The translations under genes and the position numbers were made by a program. Positions 9,184 through 17,712 of a DNA stretch of 64,000 bases are shown here, in pieces. This DNA comes from Vibrio sp. S17_S38 (GTDB taxonomy: Bacteria; Pseudomonadota; Gammaproteobacteria; Enterobacterales; Vibrionaceae). How positions within the stretch are numbered: position 1 is the stretch's first letter; every line of letters starts with the position of its first letter. The notes under the pieces are model-generated. The model did no database searches. It saw nothing but the letters and a program-made list of their open reading frames with translations, and was not told the DNA's origin. The stretch covers positions 142,233-206,232 of the forward strand of contig NZ_JAAUWW010000004.1 of NCBI RefSeq assembly GCF_014694375.1, written 5' to 3'.

Positions 9184-9909
9184 TCAACAAGTAGCTCGGC
9201 AATATAGCTCCCCCACCGTAGTGGTTTTGGCTTGAGCACCGAAAATTTTAATCTTTTGCGCCATGTACAACTCAGCCGTTGCTATCGCATCCACCAATGC
9301 ATTATGGGCAGAATACGTCGGTAGCGCATAGCGTTGACGAACATCATTTAACTGCAATTCTAGACTCTCGCCTTTATTGTGATAAGCCAAATGCTTTTCA
9401 ATTTTTAGTGTGTCTAACCAGATAATCGGCAACTCAAGCAAGCCATAACGTTTGGCAACATAGGACAACATGAAACTGCGCTCAATCACTGCGCCATGGG
9501 CCATCACTACTTTACCGGTCATTTTCGCAAATAAACGATTCATCGCTTCATCTAGCTGCTCACCTTCAAGCAACATCTGTGGCGTAATATGATTGACCAC
9601 CGCGCTCGCGGCTTTAATTGTTTGGTTATCATCCACATAACAGTGCGCAGCGGTATCCATATCGATTTGATTTTTTTCGATACGAATACTGCCAATACTT
9701 AATAAACTGTCTTCAAAACAATCTAACCCTGTGGTTTCAAAATCCATCACCAAAAAATCAAGATCATTTAAACATTTATCTGGTTTTGGCAAGGGCGTGA
9801 GTAATAAACGGCGCAGCTCTTGAGAGCAACCTTCAGGGATCACTAACGCTTTACGGCTTTTCTCAAGCTTGGTGATTGGGTGAAAAAATTGTTTTAAGCG
9901 TTGATACAT
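9184..9909 (-). CDS. DnaQ-like DEDDh 3'-5' exonuclease
   Basis: 241 residues. Exo I motif MDFETTGLD at about residue 54, an Exo II-like segment MAHGAVIERSFM, and Exo III motif YSAHNALVDAIATAEL with the catalytic His and Asp. It starts 3 bp after the stop of the CBS/DUF294 gene, a pairing I associate with Vibrio chromosomes (usually near acs). The substrate is unknown; DnaQ-like stand-alone exonucleases trim DNA or RNA ends. The stop codon lies 3 bp from the tRNA fragment, so the last residues could have been altered by whatever event placed it there. Confidence 0.88.
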   Translation of the reverse strand: MYQRLKQFFHPITKLEKSRKALVIPEGCSQELRRLLLTPLPKPDKCLNDLDFLVMDFETTGLDCFEDSLLSIGSIRIEKNQIDMDTAAHCYVDDNQTIKAASAVVNHITPQMLLEGEQLDEAMNRLFAKMTGKVVMAHGAVIERSFMLSYVAKRYGLLELPIIWLDTLKIEKHLAYHNKGESLELQLNDVRQRYALPTYSAHNALVDAIATAELYMAQKIKIFGAQAKTTTVGELYCRATC

Positions 9910-9912
9910 AAC

Positions 9913-11775
9913 CTAGCCTTTACTAAAGCGCAGCTTCGCGCCGTCTTGTAATTCATTAATAATCTTAAAGGCATCTTTTAAATGTTTACGCTCAAAGCTA
10001 CTAAAAGTTTCTGGATCAATATGATTATCTGGCGTTTTACCCAGCTTTAACGCTTCACATTGATGAGTAAAGCGGACTTGAGTGATAAAGCGATAGGCCC
10101 CGATAATATTTTTATAACTGTCTTCTTGCATTACACCTTGATCATAAGCGTATTGGAAACGCTCTTCGGTTCCAGTTAAAGTTCCTTTGGCCGATAAACT
10201 ATAGATTCGGGCTAAATCAATAATTAAGTTAAGCGCATACTTTTTAATATTAAGAGTACGGCTATTGTCACCGCTTTTCTCAAGTACAAGATTATTAAAG
10301 ATCCCTAATGGCGGTTGTGTTTCGACCGCATCTCTCACCAGTGAAGGAATAAAACGGCTACTGTTCTCAATACAATCATGTAAATGCTGCTGCAGATCAT
10401 CGACTAAATCTTTATTGCCATACAAAGAACGAACTTCTAAAAACACGCTGATATTTAACAGCTTATTATACTCTGGCGCGGCGACCCATTTACGGTAATA
10501 TTCTTTCCAACGTGAAAGTCGTTGACACCATTTGGGCGTTGCTGCCATGTATTTACCATCACACAACGGATATCCACACACATCTAGTCCATTACAAACG
10601 ATCATGGCTAGGTGGGTGAAATAGGCCATATCGGCAGTGGTTGCACAATCATCAATCACTAAAGCGCTGTCTTGATCCGACAATAAATGCACTTCATTAC
10701 GAGCATGTGATCCCGCCACTATCCAAGCATAATCACAAGGAGCAGGGCCTAGTTGGGATTCAGCTAACTGGATAATACGACGATTGAACGCATCCATGAT
10801 CATCGACATCACTGATGCGACTATATTTGATCCCACACGACTTTCCACCAGCGAATTAAAAATAGTTTTACGCTCTTCTTTTAGCGTTTGTAGTGCTTGA
10901 ACCGAGTTCGAATATTTAATTTTTTCAATTAAGAACAAGGCTTGAGTTTGGTGGTTATGCACTAAATGTGTAGTCGTGATTAACCCGACCACGTTTTTAC
11001 CGTACACCACCGGCAGACAGCGAATATTAAATTGCATCATCAATGAAATGGCTTCAAGCACCGTGGCATCACCATGAATCAACTGTGGATTCGTGGTCAT
11101 CACCTCACTAATCGGTAAATCCGTGTTCACGCCTTGAGCGACCACTCGGGTTGTCATATCCCTGTCGGTGATAACCCCTACAATATTTTCTCCATCTTTA
11201 ATCACCGCGCAAGATGATCGCATCTCATCTTGCATCAATTTAGCGACCTCTTTTATGCTGACGTTTTTATCAACAATAGCAATATTTTCACTGGCAATTT
11301 CAGACACTTTTCTATAATACGGCCCCTTGCCATTGGGCATAACATGATAAAGCGCAGAGTTAAGACGTGCCCGTGCACGAGAGTCAAAAAATTCCGAATA
11401 TTCTGGGTTATGTTCTAGAAGATGCTGCAAAATTGAATGTGGGATCAAATACAAAAGAGAGTCAGTTAAAGCAACCGCACGATAGCCATCTTCACTGTCG
11501 GCTAAAGGTTCTAAAAAGGTAAAACCAAATTGATCTTCTTCACCAAGACGAGCTCGCAGAGACCCATCTTGCATTCTTTGCTCAATCGCACCAGTGCGGA
11601 TCACATAAAGAAAACGCTCATCACAACCCGAACTAAAATGGATTTCCTCCCCTTTTGCCAAATAGGTGATTTTAACTTTACGCACAACTTCTTGAACCAC
11701 CGCTTCTGGCAACTTATCAAATGGATCAATTCGAGCCATAAAGTTGTAGATGTTGGGTAATAATGCATGACTCAT
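9913..11775 (-). CDS. Cyclic nucleotide-binding/CBS/DUF294 putative nucleotidyltransferase
   Basis: 620 residues in the standard family order: an N-terminal cNMP-binding-like domain (about 20-135), a CBS pair (about 155-275, with ITDRDMTTRV), a GlnD-like nucleotidyltransferase domain (about 300-440, with GSHARNEVHLLSDQDSALV carrying the metal-binding Asp pair), and the DUF294 C-terminal domain. It is co-transcribed with the exonuclease. Members are thought to sense nucleotides and modify a protein or RNA partner, but no target is visible here. Confidence 0.9.
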   Translation of the reverse strand: MSHALLPNIYNFMARIDPFDKLPEAVVQEVVRKVKITYLAKGEEIHFSSGCDERFLYVIRTGAIEQRMQDGSLRARLGEEDQFGFTFLEPLADSEDGYRAVALTDSLLYLIPHSILQHLLEHNPEYSEFFDSRARARLNSALYHVMPNGKGPYYRKVSEIASENIAIVDKNVSIKEVAKLMQDEMRSSCAVIKDGENIVGVITDRDMTTRVVAQGVNTDLPISEVMTTNPQLIHGDATVLEAISLMMQFNIRCLPVVYGKNVVGLITTTHLVHNHQTQALFLIEKIKYSNSVQALQTLKEERKTIFNSLVESRVGSNIVASVMSMIMDAFNRRIIQLAESQLGPAPCDYAWIVAGSHARNEVHLLSDQDSALVIDDCATTADMAYFTHLAMIVCNGLDVCGYPLCDGKYMAATPKWCQRLSRWKEYYRKWVAAPEYNKLLNISVFLEVRSLYGNKDLVDDLQQHLHDCIENSSRFIPSLVRDAVETQPPLGIFNNLVLEKSGDNSRTLNIKKYALNLIIDLARIYSLSAKGTLTGTEERFQYAYDQGVMQEDSYKNIIGAYRFITQVRFTHQCEALKLGKTPDNHIDPETFSSFERKHLKDAFKIINELQDGAKLRFSKG

Positions 11776-11949
11776 GATGTCCGACTTCCCATTTCAATTT
11801 ATCTCAGATTAGAATAAGTGCTTTACTACCAATCCAACTCAATGAATCAAATGTAACACCGATGGCTTGAAGTGTAACGATAATATCAAAACATGGTTTT
11901 AATTTTATGCATTGCATCATGTAATCGAACTCCAAACAAAAAATCGGCA

Positions 11950-11983
11950 CAAAAAAAGCAGCAAATATGCTGCTTTTTTATTT
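11950..11983. terminator. Bidirectional terminator downstream of kdgR
   Basis: AGCAGCA (11957-11963) pairs with TGCTGCT (11968-11974) around a 4-nt loop, with an A-run before and a T-run after. It fits the end of the minus-strand kdgR transcript 35 bp upstream. Confidence 0.75.
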
Positions 11984-12017
11984 TCAAATTATCTTCATCA
12001 TCTAAGAGAAAAGAATC

Positions 12018-12812
12018 TTATGAAGCTTCTGCCATTGGGTAATCATGATAGCCAAGTTGTTCAGAAACTCGCTTACATGCATGTTGCAGTAAACCAACAT
12101 AATAAGGCATTCTGCTCTCATCAAAGCGAATGGTTGGAAATGAAATCGACAGCCCAGCAATAACATGACCAAAACGATCATACACAGGTGCGCCAATGCA
12201 ACGTAAACCTGGCTCTTGCTCTTCGTTATCTTCCGCATAACCTTGTGCTTTCACACGCTTTAACTCTGCAAGAAGCTGATCCACATTGTCATGAGTTTTT
12301 TGAGTATGCTTAACAAATTTCACATTTTTTAAGGTTTCGCGCACAAAAGACTCGCTGCGCTCAGCCAGTAACACTTTACCGATAGCGGTACTATAAAGTG
12401 GATTACGGCGACCAATACGCGATTGCATGCGTAGGTTATAGCCAGAATCGATTTTGTGGGTATAAATGATTTGGTCAACATCTAGCGCCCCTAAGTGCAG
12501 CGCTTCATTGGTTTGCTCAGAAATATGACTCATCTCTTTATCGGCTAAAGAAATTAGGTCAACATATTCTAACGACTTTGCTCCTACCTCAAATAACTTC
12601 AAAGTAAGCGAATATTTATCGGCTTCACCTTCTTGATCAACATAGCCCAACATTTTCATCGTTTGCAGAAAACGATAAGTGGTGCTTTTTGACATCAGTA
12701 AGCGCTGGGATAGTTCGGTAATACCGATATTTTTTTGCTCACCAAGTGCTTGAAGAATACCAAACACTTTCATGACTGATGACACTGCATCGGGTTGTTT
12801 TGCTTTTTCCAT
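12018..12812 (-). CDS. kdgR: IclR-family pectin catabolism regulator KdgR
   Basis: 264 residues, very close to enterobacterial KdgR over the whole length. The winged-helix N-terminus contains QPDAVSSVMKVFGILQALGE and ITELSQRLLMSKSTTYRFLQTM; the effector domain includes RIGRRNPLYSTAIGKVLLA and DNEEQEPGLRCIG. KdgR represses pectin and KDG genes until it binds 2-keto-3-deoxygluconate. It is transcribed divergently from kduD, and matching operators are found before several genes to the right. The start at 12812 has AAGG about 9 bases upstream. Confidence 0.95.
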   Translation of the reverse strand: MEKAKQPDAVSSVMKVFGILQALGEQKNIGITELSQRLLMSKSTTYRFLQTMKMLGYVDQEGEADKYSLTLKLFEVGAKSLEYVDLISLADKEMSHISEQTNEALHLGALDVDQIIYTHKIDSGYNLRMQSRIGRRNPLYSTAIGKVLLAERSESFVRETLKNVKFVKHTQKTHDNVDQLLAELKRVKAQGYAEDNEEQEPGLRCIGAPVYDRFGHVIAGLSISFPTIRFDESRMPYYVGLLQHACKRVSEQLGYHDYPMAEAS

Positions 12813-12893
12813 TAGAGTTGACCTTGAATTTGATTAGACCTTAAAAAGCCAGTCATCATTGTTATCGTTTTATCATTCTATATCCTTTATCGA

Positions 12894-12921
12894 TTTTTTT
12901 GAAATGCATGGTTCAAAAAAA
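12894..12921. promoter_or_regulatory. Perfect inverted repeat upstream of kdgR
   Basis: TTTTTTTGAA (12894-12903) and TTCAAAAAAA (12912-12921) flank 8 bp; the core TGAA...TTCA resembles a relaxed KdgR half-site pair. It lies about 80-110 bp upstream of kdgR and could be an autoregulatory operator or simply an AT-rich promoter structure. Confidence 0.35.
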
Positions 12922-12993
12922 TGAAACACAAATCACTTTAATATATAAAACACGATTTAGGTCACTTTTTATGAAACAGCTTTTTATTTTTAA

Positions 12994-13022
12994 TTGAAAT
13001 GGCGTTTCACTATTGCTATTGT
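12994..13022 (+). promoter_or_regulatory. kduD promoter with overlapping KdgR operator
   Basis: The palindrome TGAAATGGCGTTTCA (12995-13009) fits the KdgR consensus TGAAAY-N3-RTTTCA. It overlaps a possible -35 TTGAAA (12994-12999) and the 17-bp spacer to TATTGT (13017-13022), so a bound repressor would block polymerase. Confidence 0.7.
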
Positions 13023-13095
13023 TATTTCACTTGCTGAGGATTTACCTCAATATCAATAAACCTACTGGCTGAAAAGCTGAATTTAAGGACACGTT

Positions 13096-13857
13096 ATGAT
13101 TCTGAACTCTTTTGATCTACAAGGTAAAGTGGCTATCGTTACTGGTTGTGACACTGGCCTTGGGCAAGGTATGGCTTTAGGTTTAGCCGAAGCTGGCTGT
13201 AGCATTGTCGGTGTTAACTACACGGCCCCAGAAGAAACAATTGAAAAAATGAAGGCAGCGGGACACAAATTCTTAGACGTTCGCGCTAACTTACTAAAAC
13301 AAGACGAAATCCCAGCCATTATTGATGCCGCTATTACTGAGTTTGGCAAAGTTGATATTCTGGTGAATAACGCCGGTATCATTCGCCGTGAAGATGCCAT
13401 TGAATTCTCAGAGCAAAACTGGGATGACGTAATGAACATTAACTCAAAAACAGTATTCTTCATGTCTCAAGCGGTTGCTAAGCAATTTATCTCTCAAGGT
13501 AATGGCGGCAAAATCATCAACATCGCTTCTATGCTTTCTTTCCAAGGCGGGGTTCGCGTACCTTCTTACACTGCATCAAAAAGTGCGGTTATGGGTATTA
13601 CTCGCGCCATGGCAAACGAATGGGCAAAACATGGCATTAACGTAAACGCTATTGCACCAGGCTATATGGCTACTAACAACACAGCGGCTCTACTCGCTGA
13701 TGAAGAACGCAGCAAAGCCATTCTTGAACGTATTCCAGCTGATCGTTGGGGTACACCTGCTGATGTTGCCGGCCCTTGTGTGTTCCTAGCTTCTGATGCA
13801 GCAAGCTACATTAATGGCTACACTGTTGCCGTTGATGGTGGTTGGTTAGCTCGTTAA
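13096..13857 (+). CDS. kduD: 2-dehydro-3-deoxy-D-gluconate 5-dehydrogenase KduD
   Basis: 253 residues, the usual length for KduD, a short-chain dehydrogenase. Glycine-rich TGCDTGLGQG near residue 17, NNAG, and the catalytic YTASK motif near residue 157; the ending NGYTVAVDGGW is typical. It reduces 2,5-diketo-3-deoxygluconate (DKII) to KDG in uronate breakdown. It is the first gene of the kduD-kdgF unit, with an AAGGA ribosome site and a KdgR operator in its promoter, and is divergent from kdgR. Confidence 0.95.
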   Translation: MILNSFDLQGKVAIVTGCDTGLGQGMALGLAEAGCSIVGVNYTAPEETIEKMKAAGHKFLDVRANLLKQDEIPAIIDAAITEFGKVDILVNNAGIIRREDAIEFSEQNWDDVMNINSKTVFFMSQAVAKQFISQGNGGKIINIASMLSFQGGVRVPSYTASKSAVMGITRAMANEWAKHGINVNAIAPGYMATNNTAALLADEERSKAILERIPADRWGTPADVAGPCVFLASDAASYINGYTVAVDGGWLAR

Positions 13858-13895
13858 TACCACTATTTCATTCTATAAACAAAGGACAACTGAGC

Positions 13896-14219
13896 ATGTT
13901 TGTTTATAACAAAGATATTAAATTAGAAGACCTAGGTGATGGCGTTTCACGCAAAATCATGGCTTATAGTGACAATATTATGTCGGTTGAAGTTTACTTC
14001 GAAGACGGAGCCATTGGCCCACTGCACAATCATCCGCACGAGCAGTTAACTTACGTGCTATCAGGTGAATTTGAATTCACTATTGGTGATGAAACCAAGA
14101 TTGTAAAAGCAGGCGACGCGCTCTACAAAGAACCCAATGTAATGCACGGTTGTACTTGCTTAAAAGCGGGCGTATTACTCGATACCTTTACCCCAATGCG
14201 TAAAGATTTTGTAAGCTAA
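13896..14219 (+). CDS. kdgF: Cupin protein KdgF (unsaturated uronate linearisation)
   Basis: 107 residues from the ATG at 13896, which follows AAAGGA; an in-frame 18-codon upstream extension overlapping kduD is rejected. Single-domain cupin with metal-binding HNHPHEQLTYVLSGEFEF and a second cupin box at NVMHGC. KdgF converts the 4,5-unsaturated monouronate released by Ogl/PelW to the linear keto form DKI. Located 38 bp after kduD in the same operon. Confidence 0.92.
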   Translation: MFVYNKDIKLEDLGDGVSRKIMAYSDNIMSVEVYFEDGAIGPLHNHPHEQLTYVLSGEFEFTIGDETKIVKAGDALYKEPNVMHGCTCLKAGVLLDTFTPMRKDFVS

Positions 14220-14237
14220 AAATCAGAATATAAAATC

Positions 14238-14271
14238 GACCACTGTGAGCACTCTTATCGCCACAGTGGTC
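14238..14271 (+). promoter_or_regulatory. Intercistronic hairpin between kdgF and the RpiB-fold isomerase gene
   Basis: A perfect 10-bp stem, GACCACTGTG with CACAGTGGTC, around a 14-nt loop and with no T-run. More consistent with an mRNA processing or stabilising element than a full terminator. Confidence 0.45.
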
Positions 14272-14319
14272 ATTCTAAGAAATTTTAATTTATGTAGGCT
14301 CGCCCTACTGGAGAATACA

Positions 14320-14958
14320 ATGAAAATCGCACTAATGATGGAAAACAGCCAAGCTGGCAAAAACGCAACTATCTTAAATGAGCTAACAAGTGTTGTTGAG
14401 CCACTAGGTCACTCTGTTGCAAACGTAGGCATGAGCGATGAAAACGATCATCACCTAACTTACATTCACCTTGGTATCCAAGCGAGCTTGCTTCTTAACT
14501 CTCAAGCCGTTGATTTCGTAGTAGCAGGTTGCGGTACTGGCCAAGGCGCAATGATGTCACTTAACCTACACCCAGGTGTATCTTGTGGTTACTGCCTAGA
14601 CCCATCCGATGCTTTCCTTTTCAATCAAATCAACAACGGTAATGCGCTTGCACTTGCTTTTGCGAAAGGCTTTGGTTGGGCGGCAGAATTGAATGCTCGT
14701 TATATCTTCGAAAAAGCATTCTCAGGCCCACGCGGTGAAGGCTATCCTGTTGAGCGTAAAGCGCCACAAGTTCAAAATGCGGGAATTCTTGGTCAAGTAA
14801 AAGCAGCAGTAAACAAAGAAAACTACCTTGATACACTACGTGCTATCGACCCTGAACTTGTGAAAACAGCCGTAACTGGCGAGCGTTTCCAAAAATGTTT
14901 CTTCGACAACTGTCAAAATGATGAAATCAAAGCATTCGTACGCGAAGTTTTAGCTTAA
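14320..14958 (+). CDS. dhuI: RpiB/LacAB-family isomerase, likely DhuI-type 4-deoxy-5-hexosulose-uronate isomerase
   Basis: 212 residues from the ATG at 14320 with GGAG 6 bases before. RpiB/LacA/LacB fold signatures include FVVAGCGTGQGAMMSLN near residue 65 and NNGNALALA. Streptococcal DhuI, an RpiB-family enzyme of about this length, isomerises DKI to DKII in unsaturated uronate catabolism. Position between kdgF and kdgK, and the absence of any kduI gene in the window, suggest this enzyme supplies the KduI step. An active-site Cys (AGCGTGQG) is seen as in RpiB. The exact substrate is inferred. Confidence 0.75.
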   Translation: MKIALMMENSQAGKNATILNELTSVVEPLGHSVANVGMSDENDHHLTYIHLGIQASLLLNSQAVDFVVAGCGTGQGAMMSLNLHPGVSCGYCLDPSDAFLFNQINNGNALALAFAKGFGWAAELNARYIFEKAFSGPRGEGYPVERKAPQVQNAGILGQVKAAVNKENYLDTLRAIDPELVKTAVTGERFQKCFFDNCQNDEIKAFVREVLA

Positions 14959-14987
14959 TCCCCCCTTTAATTAAGCCTATTATTTTT

Positions 14988-15015
14988 GCCGACCTTCGTG
15001 GTCGGCTTTTTTGTT
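14988..15015 (+). terminator. Intrinsic terminator after the isomerase gene
   Basis: GCCGACC/GGTCGGC stem (14988-15006) with a short loop and a following run of six T. Confidence 0.85.
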
Positions 15016-15032
15016 TAAGAAGGAATAGAAAC

Positions 15033-15629
15033 GTGAGTCATTCCCCACGCATTGCAGTGCTTTTAGATAACGGTTTCGAAATTGCAGAAGCCATGATTTG
15101 TATTGATATACTACGTCGGGCTCTTATCCATGTAGATGTTATTTCCTGTGCAGACAGCCCGCAGTTACTGTCTTATTTCAATGTTCCAGTACAAGCGGAC
15201 ATGATGCTGGAAGAAAAATGGGATGACACTTACGACGCCGTATTACTCCCTGGCGGTCCAAGTGGCACCGATAACTTAACCGCGAATCCTAAAGTGATTG
15301 AGTTTGTTAAACGCCATATCGAGTCCGGTAAATACATCTGTGCACTCTGTTCTGCTGGTGCCAAAGTGCTCGCGGCGCATCAACTGCTTGGTGATCACAA
15401 ATATACCGCAAGTCTCGATCTGCGTGATAAATTTCCCGATGGACAATACCAAGAACAAGATGTGGTGGTTGATGATCAATTCATCAGTGGTCGCGGTTTA
15501 GGTGTCAGCTTTGAATTCGCTCTCACCATCGCTAAGATTTTGCACAAGAATAGCAGCCAAAAAGAAAAAGATGAGGTCAACTTTCAGGCTGAGCACATCT
15601 TTTTCAAATACTGGCCATTAAAGAAATAA
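15033..15629 (+). CDS. DJ-1/PfpI family protein
   Basis: 198 residues with a GTG start at 15033 and an AAGGAA ribosome site. Class I glutamine amidotransferase-like fold: the nucleophile elbow ALCSAGAKVLAA carries the conserved Cys (about residue 108), GGPSG precedes it, and SGRGLGVSFEFA is typical of the DJ-1/YajL group. The function in the pectin locus is unclear; relatives are glyoxalases, deglycases or chaperones and might deal with reactive dicarbonyl intermediates such as DKI/DKII, which is speculation. It lies between a terminator and the kdgK promoter, so it seems a single-gene transcript or a read-through gene. Confidence 0.85.
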   Translation: MSHSPRIAVLLDNGFEIAEAMICIDILRRALIHVDVISCADSPQLLSYFNVPVQADMMLEEKWDDTYDAVLLPGGPSGTDNLTANPKVIEFVKRHIESGKYICALCSAGAKVLAAHQLLGDHKYTASLDLRDKFPDGQYQEQDVVVDDQFISGRGLGVSFEFALTIAKILHKNSSQKEKDEVNFQAEHIFFKYWPLKK

Positions 15630-15693
15630 AACTACAGCATTGATCACGTTATTTTGTTTTTTGGCCAAAAAAGTGATCTAGCCCATACAGTTA

Positions 15694-15743
15694 TGAAACA
15701 TAATTTCAATTTAATTGACCTAAAGTATGTAATTGATGATAAT
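15694..15743 (+). promoter_or_regulatory. KdgR operator and promoter of kdgK-eda
   Basis: Operator TGAAACATAATTTCA (15694-15708) fits TGAAAY-N3-RTTTCA. Just downstream are TTGACC (15715-15720), a 17-bp spacer and GATAAT (15738-15743), a good sigma-70 promoter 28 bp before the kdgK start. Confidence 0.75.
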
Positions 15744-15771
15744 AATTACATACTGATCAAGGAGAATTTCC

Positions 15772-16704
15772 ATGCAAGCAAATCGTATTGCCATCATTGG
15801 CGAATGTATGGTTGAACTACAAAAAACAGGCGATGCGACTTACAAGCAAAGCTTTGGTGGTGATACATTAAATACTGCGCTTTATCTATCTCGTCTTACT
15901 CACCAGCATCAGCTCACCACATCTTATGTCACAGGTTTAGGTAAAGACTCGTTCAGCGCCGCCATGTTAGAAGCGTGGAAAAATGAGTCCATTAATACCG
16001 ACTTGGTTCATATCTCAGATAAAAAATTACCCGGATTATATTCGATTTCAACCACACCCGATGGTGAGCGTACTTTCCAATATTGGCGCAACGATGCCGC
16101 AGCACGCTACTGGTTACTCGAAAAAGACACCAACGCCGTCATTGACTCATTAAGCCAAAACCAACTGATTTATTTAAGCGGTGTGAGCCTTGCGATTCTG
16201 CCATCGGAAGCTCTGGATAAACTATTTATGGTTTTAACTGCCTGTAAAGAGCAAGGCTGTAAAATCGCATTTGATAATAACTACCGCCCAGCATTATGGG
16301 AAAGTAAAGAGCAAGCCCAACAAGCGTATAAAACCATGTTGCAATTAACCGATATTGCTTTCTTAACTTACGATGATGAAGAAATGCTATACGGTGATAC
16401 TGCTGAACAACAAGCGATAGATCGTACTCAAGCATTAGGGGTAAGTGAAATTGTGATCAAACGTGGCGCTGAAGCATGCTTTGTTATCACCAAAGAGGCG
16501 CGTATTGAAGTCGCGCCGAAACCTGTATCTGGTATTGTCGATACAACAGCCGCGGGCGATTCGTTCAGTGCGGGCTATCTGGCTAAACGCCTACTTGGCG
16601 GTACATTAGAAGAATCCGCAAAAATGGGACACACATTAGCAGGAACCGTGATTTGTTTTCCGGGCGCTATTATCCCAAGCGACAAAATGCCTGCACTTAA
16701 TTAA
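15772..16704 (+). CDS. kdgK: 2-dehydro-3-deoxygluconokinase KdgK
   Basis: 310 residues of the PfkB/ribokinase family. N-terminal IIGECMVEL and FGGDTLNTA, and the C-terminal PfkB signature DTTAAGDSFSAGYLA with the catalytic Asp near residue 263. It phosphorylates KDG to KDPG, the substrate of the aldolase encoded 36 bp downstream. Strong AAGGAG ribosome site. Regulated by KdgR, judging by the operator upstream. Confidence 0.95.
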   Translation: MQANRIAIIGECMVELQKTGDATYKQSFGGDTLNTALYLSRLTHQHQLTTSYVTGLGKDSFSAAMLEAWKNESINTDLVHISDKKLPGLYSISTTPDGERTFQYWRNDAAARYWLLEKDTNAVIDSLSQNQLIYLSGVSLAILPSEALDKLFMVLTACKEQGCKIAFDNNYRPALWESKEQAQQAYKTMLQLTDIAFLTYDDEEMLYGDTAEQQAIDRTQALGVSEIVIKRGAEACFVITKEARIEVAPKPVSGIVDTTAAGDSFSAGYLAKRLLGGTLEESAKMGHTLAGTVICFPGAIIPSDKMPALN

Positions 16705-16740
16705 ATTGTATTTTATTGAAATCATTCTCAAGGACTCAAA

Positions 16741-17364
16741 ATGAAAACGTTAAATCAACGTCTAAGTGAAATCAAAGTGGTACCGGTTATTGCTATTCAT
16801 GATGCAAATAAAGCAGCAAAACTGGCTCAAGTATTAGTTGAAAACGGCCTACCTTGCGCTGAAGTTACCTTCCGTACACCAGCTGCAGCACAAGCCATTC
16901 GCAACATGCGTGAAGCCTACCCAGATATGTTAATTGGTTCAGGTACTGTATTAACCGCAAAGCAAGTGGATGAATCCATTGAAGCAGGTGTGGATTTCGT
17001 AGTAAGCCCGGGTTTGAACCCAACCACAGTAAAATACTGCCAACAACGTGGTGTGCCAATCATCCCTGGTGTGAACAACCCAAGTCTCGTTGAGCAAGCG
17101 ATGGAATTGGGTCTAGATACATTGAAGTTTTTCCCTGCTGAGCCTTCTGGCGGCGTGAACATGCTGAAAGCATTAACGGCGGTTTACCCTGTCAACTTTA
17201 TGCCAACTGGCGGCGTTAACCCAAAAAATGTGAATGACTACCTTGCGATTCCAGCCGTGTTTGCTTGCGGTGGCACTTGGATGATCCCAAATGATTTGAT
17301 TGATAATGAAAAGTGGGATGAGTTAGCGGTATTAGTTGCTGGTGTTGCCCAAGTTATTGCTTAA
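16741..17364 (+). CDS. eda: KDPG aldolase (bifunctional 4-hydroxy-2-oxoglutarate/2-dehydro-3-deoxy-phosphogluconate aldolase)
   Basis: 207 residues. AEVTFRT carries the catalytic Glu, the Schiff-base Lys is in LKFFPAE (near residue 130), and GSGTVLT, PGVNNPS and PTGGVN are all present. Splits KDPG into pyruvate and glyceraldehyde-3-phosphate, the last step of the pathway. Second gene of the kdgK-eda operon, closed by a strong terminator. Confidence 0.95.
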   Translation: MKTLNQRLSEIKVVPVIAIHDANKAAKLAQVLVENGLPCAEVTFRTPAAAQAIRNMREAYPDMLIGSGTVLTAKQVDESIEAGVDFVVSPGLNPTTVKYCQQRGVPIIPGVNNPSLVEQAMELGLDTLKFFPAEPSGGVNMLKALTAVYPVNFMPTGGVNPKNVNDYLAIPAVFACGGTWMIPNDLIDNEKWDELAVLVAGVAQVIA

Positions 17365-17403
17365 TTAATATTAGTCACAAGCTTGCCTACAGCAGTAATA
17401 AAA

Positions 17404-17441
17404 CAAAAAATCGAGCCTTTGAGTGGCTCGATTTTTTGTTT
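17404..17441. terminator. Bidirectional terminator after eda
   Basis: TCGAGCC/GGCTCGA stem (17411-17417 with 17425-17431) flanked by an A-run and a T-run. Confidence 0.85.
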
Positions 17442-17582
17442 GAAAGATAGAGATATAGATGAACCACTTCTAAGCGTACCGTATTTCTTGCATGGCTTGT
17501 CCATAAAAACCTGCCGACAACTTCCCTACCCAAGCGACCTATTTCAACAATGTATTCTACCCAATCAATTAAAGCTGAATAA

Positions 17583-17598
17583 CGTGGCATAGATCACA
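17583..17598 (+). promoter_or_regulatory. CRP-like site upstream of the uronate symporter gene
   Basis: CGTGG-CATAGA-TCACA matches the TGTGA-N6-TCACA pattern at 8 of 10 positions. It lies 115-130 bp before the start codon in a 348-bp gap that otherwise holds only the eda terminator and a KdgR operator. Confidence 0.45.
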
Positions 17599-17686
17599 GT
17601 TACACACGAAGTTACAAATTATTGAACCCTTGTTTTGATTTCGCGCACATTTTGATCTCACTTTTACCCGTATCATTCATAAAAAT

Positions 17687-17701
17687 TAAAACAACGTTTC
17701 A
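17687..17701 (+). promoter_or_regulatory. KdgR operator overlapping the ribosome site of the symporter gene
   Basis: TAAAACAACGTTTCA fits the KdgR pattern with one changed base in the left half. Its last base is the first A of the AGGA ribosome site, so the operator sits within the leader and not at the usual promoter position. Confidence 0.6.
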
Positions 17702-17712
17702 GGATGGATTTT

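Noticed and set aside
17383..17592. 69-codon plus-strand reading frame after eda
   Set aside because: It begins in the eda terminator, has no ribosome site and no protein-like features.
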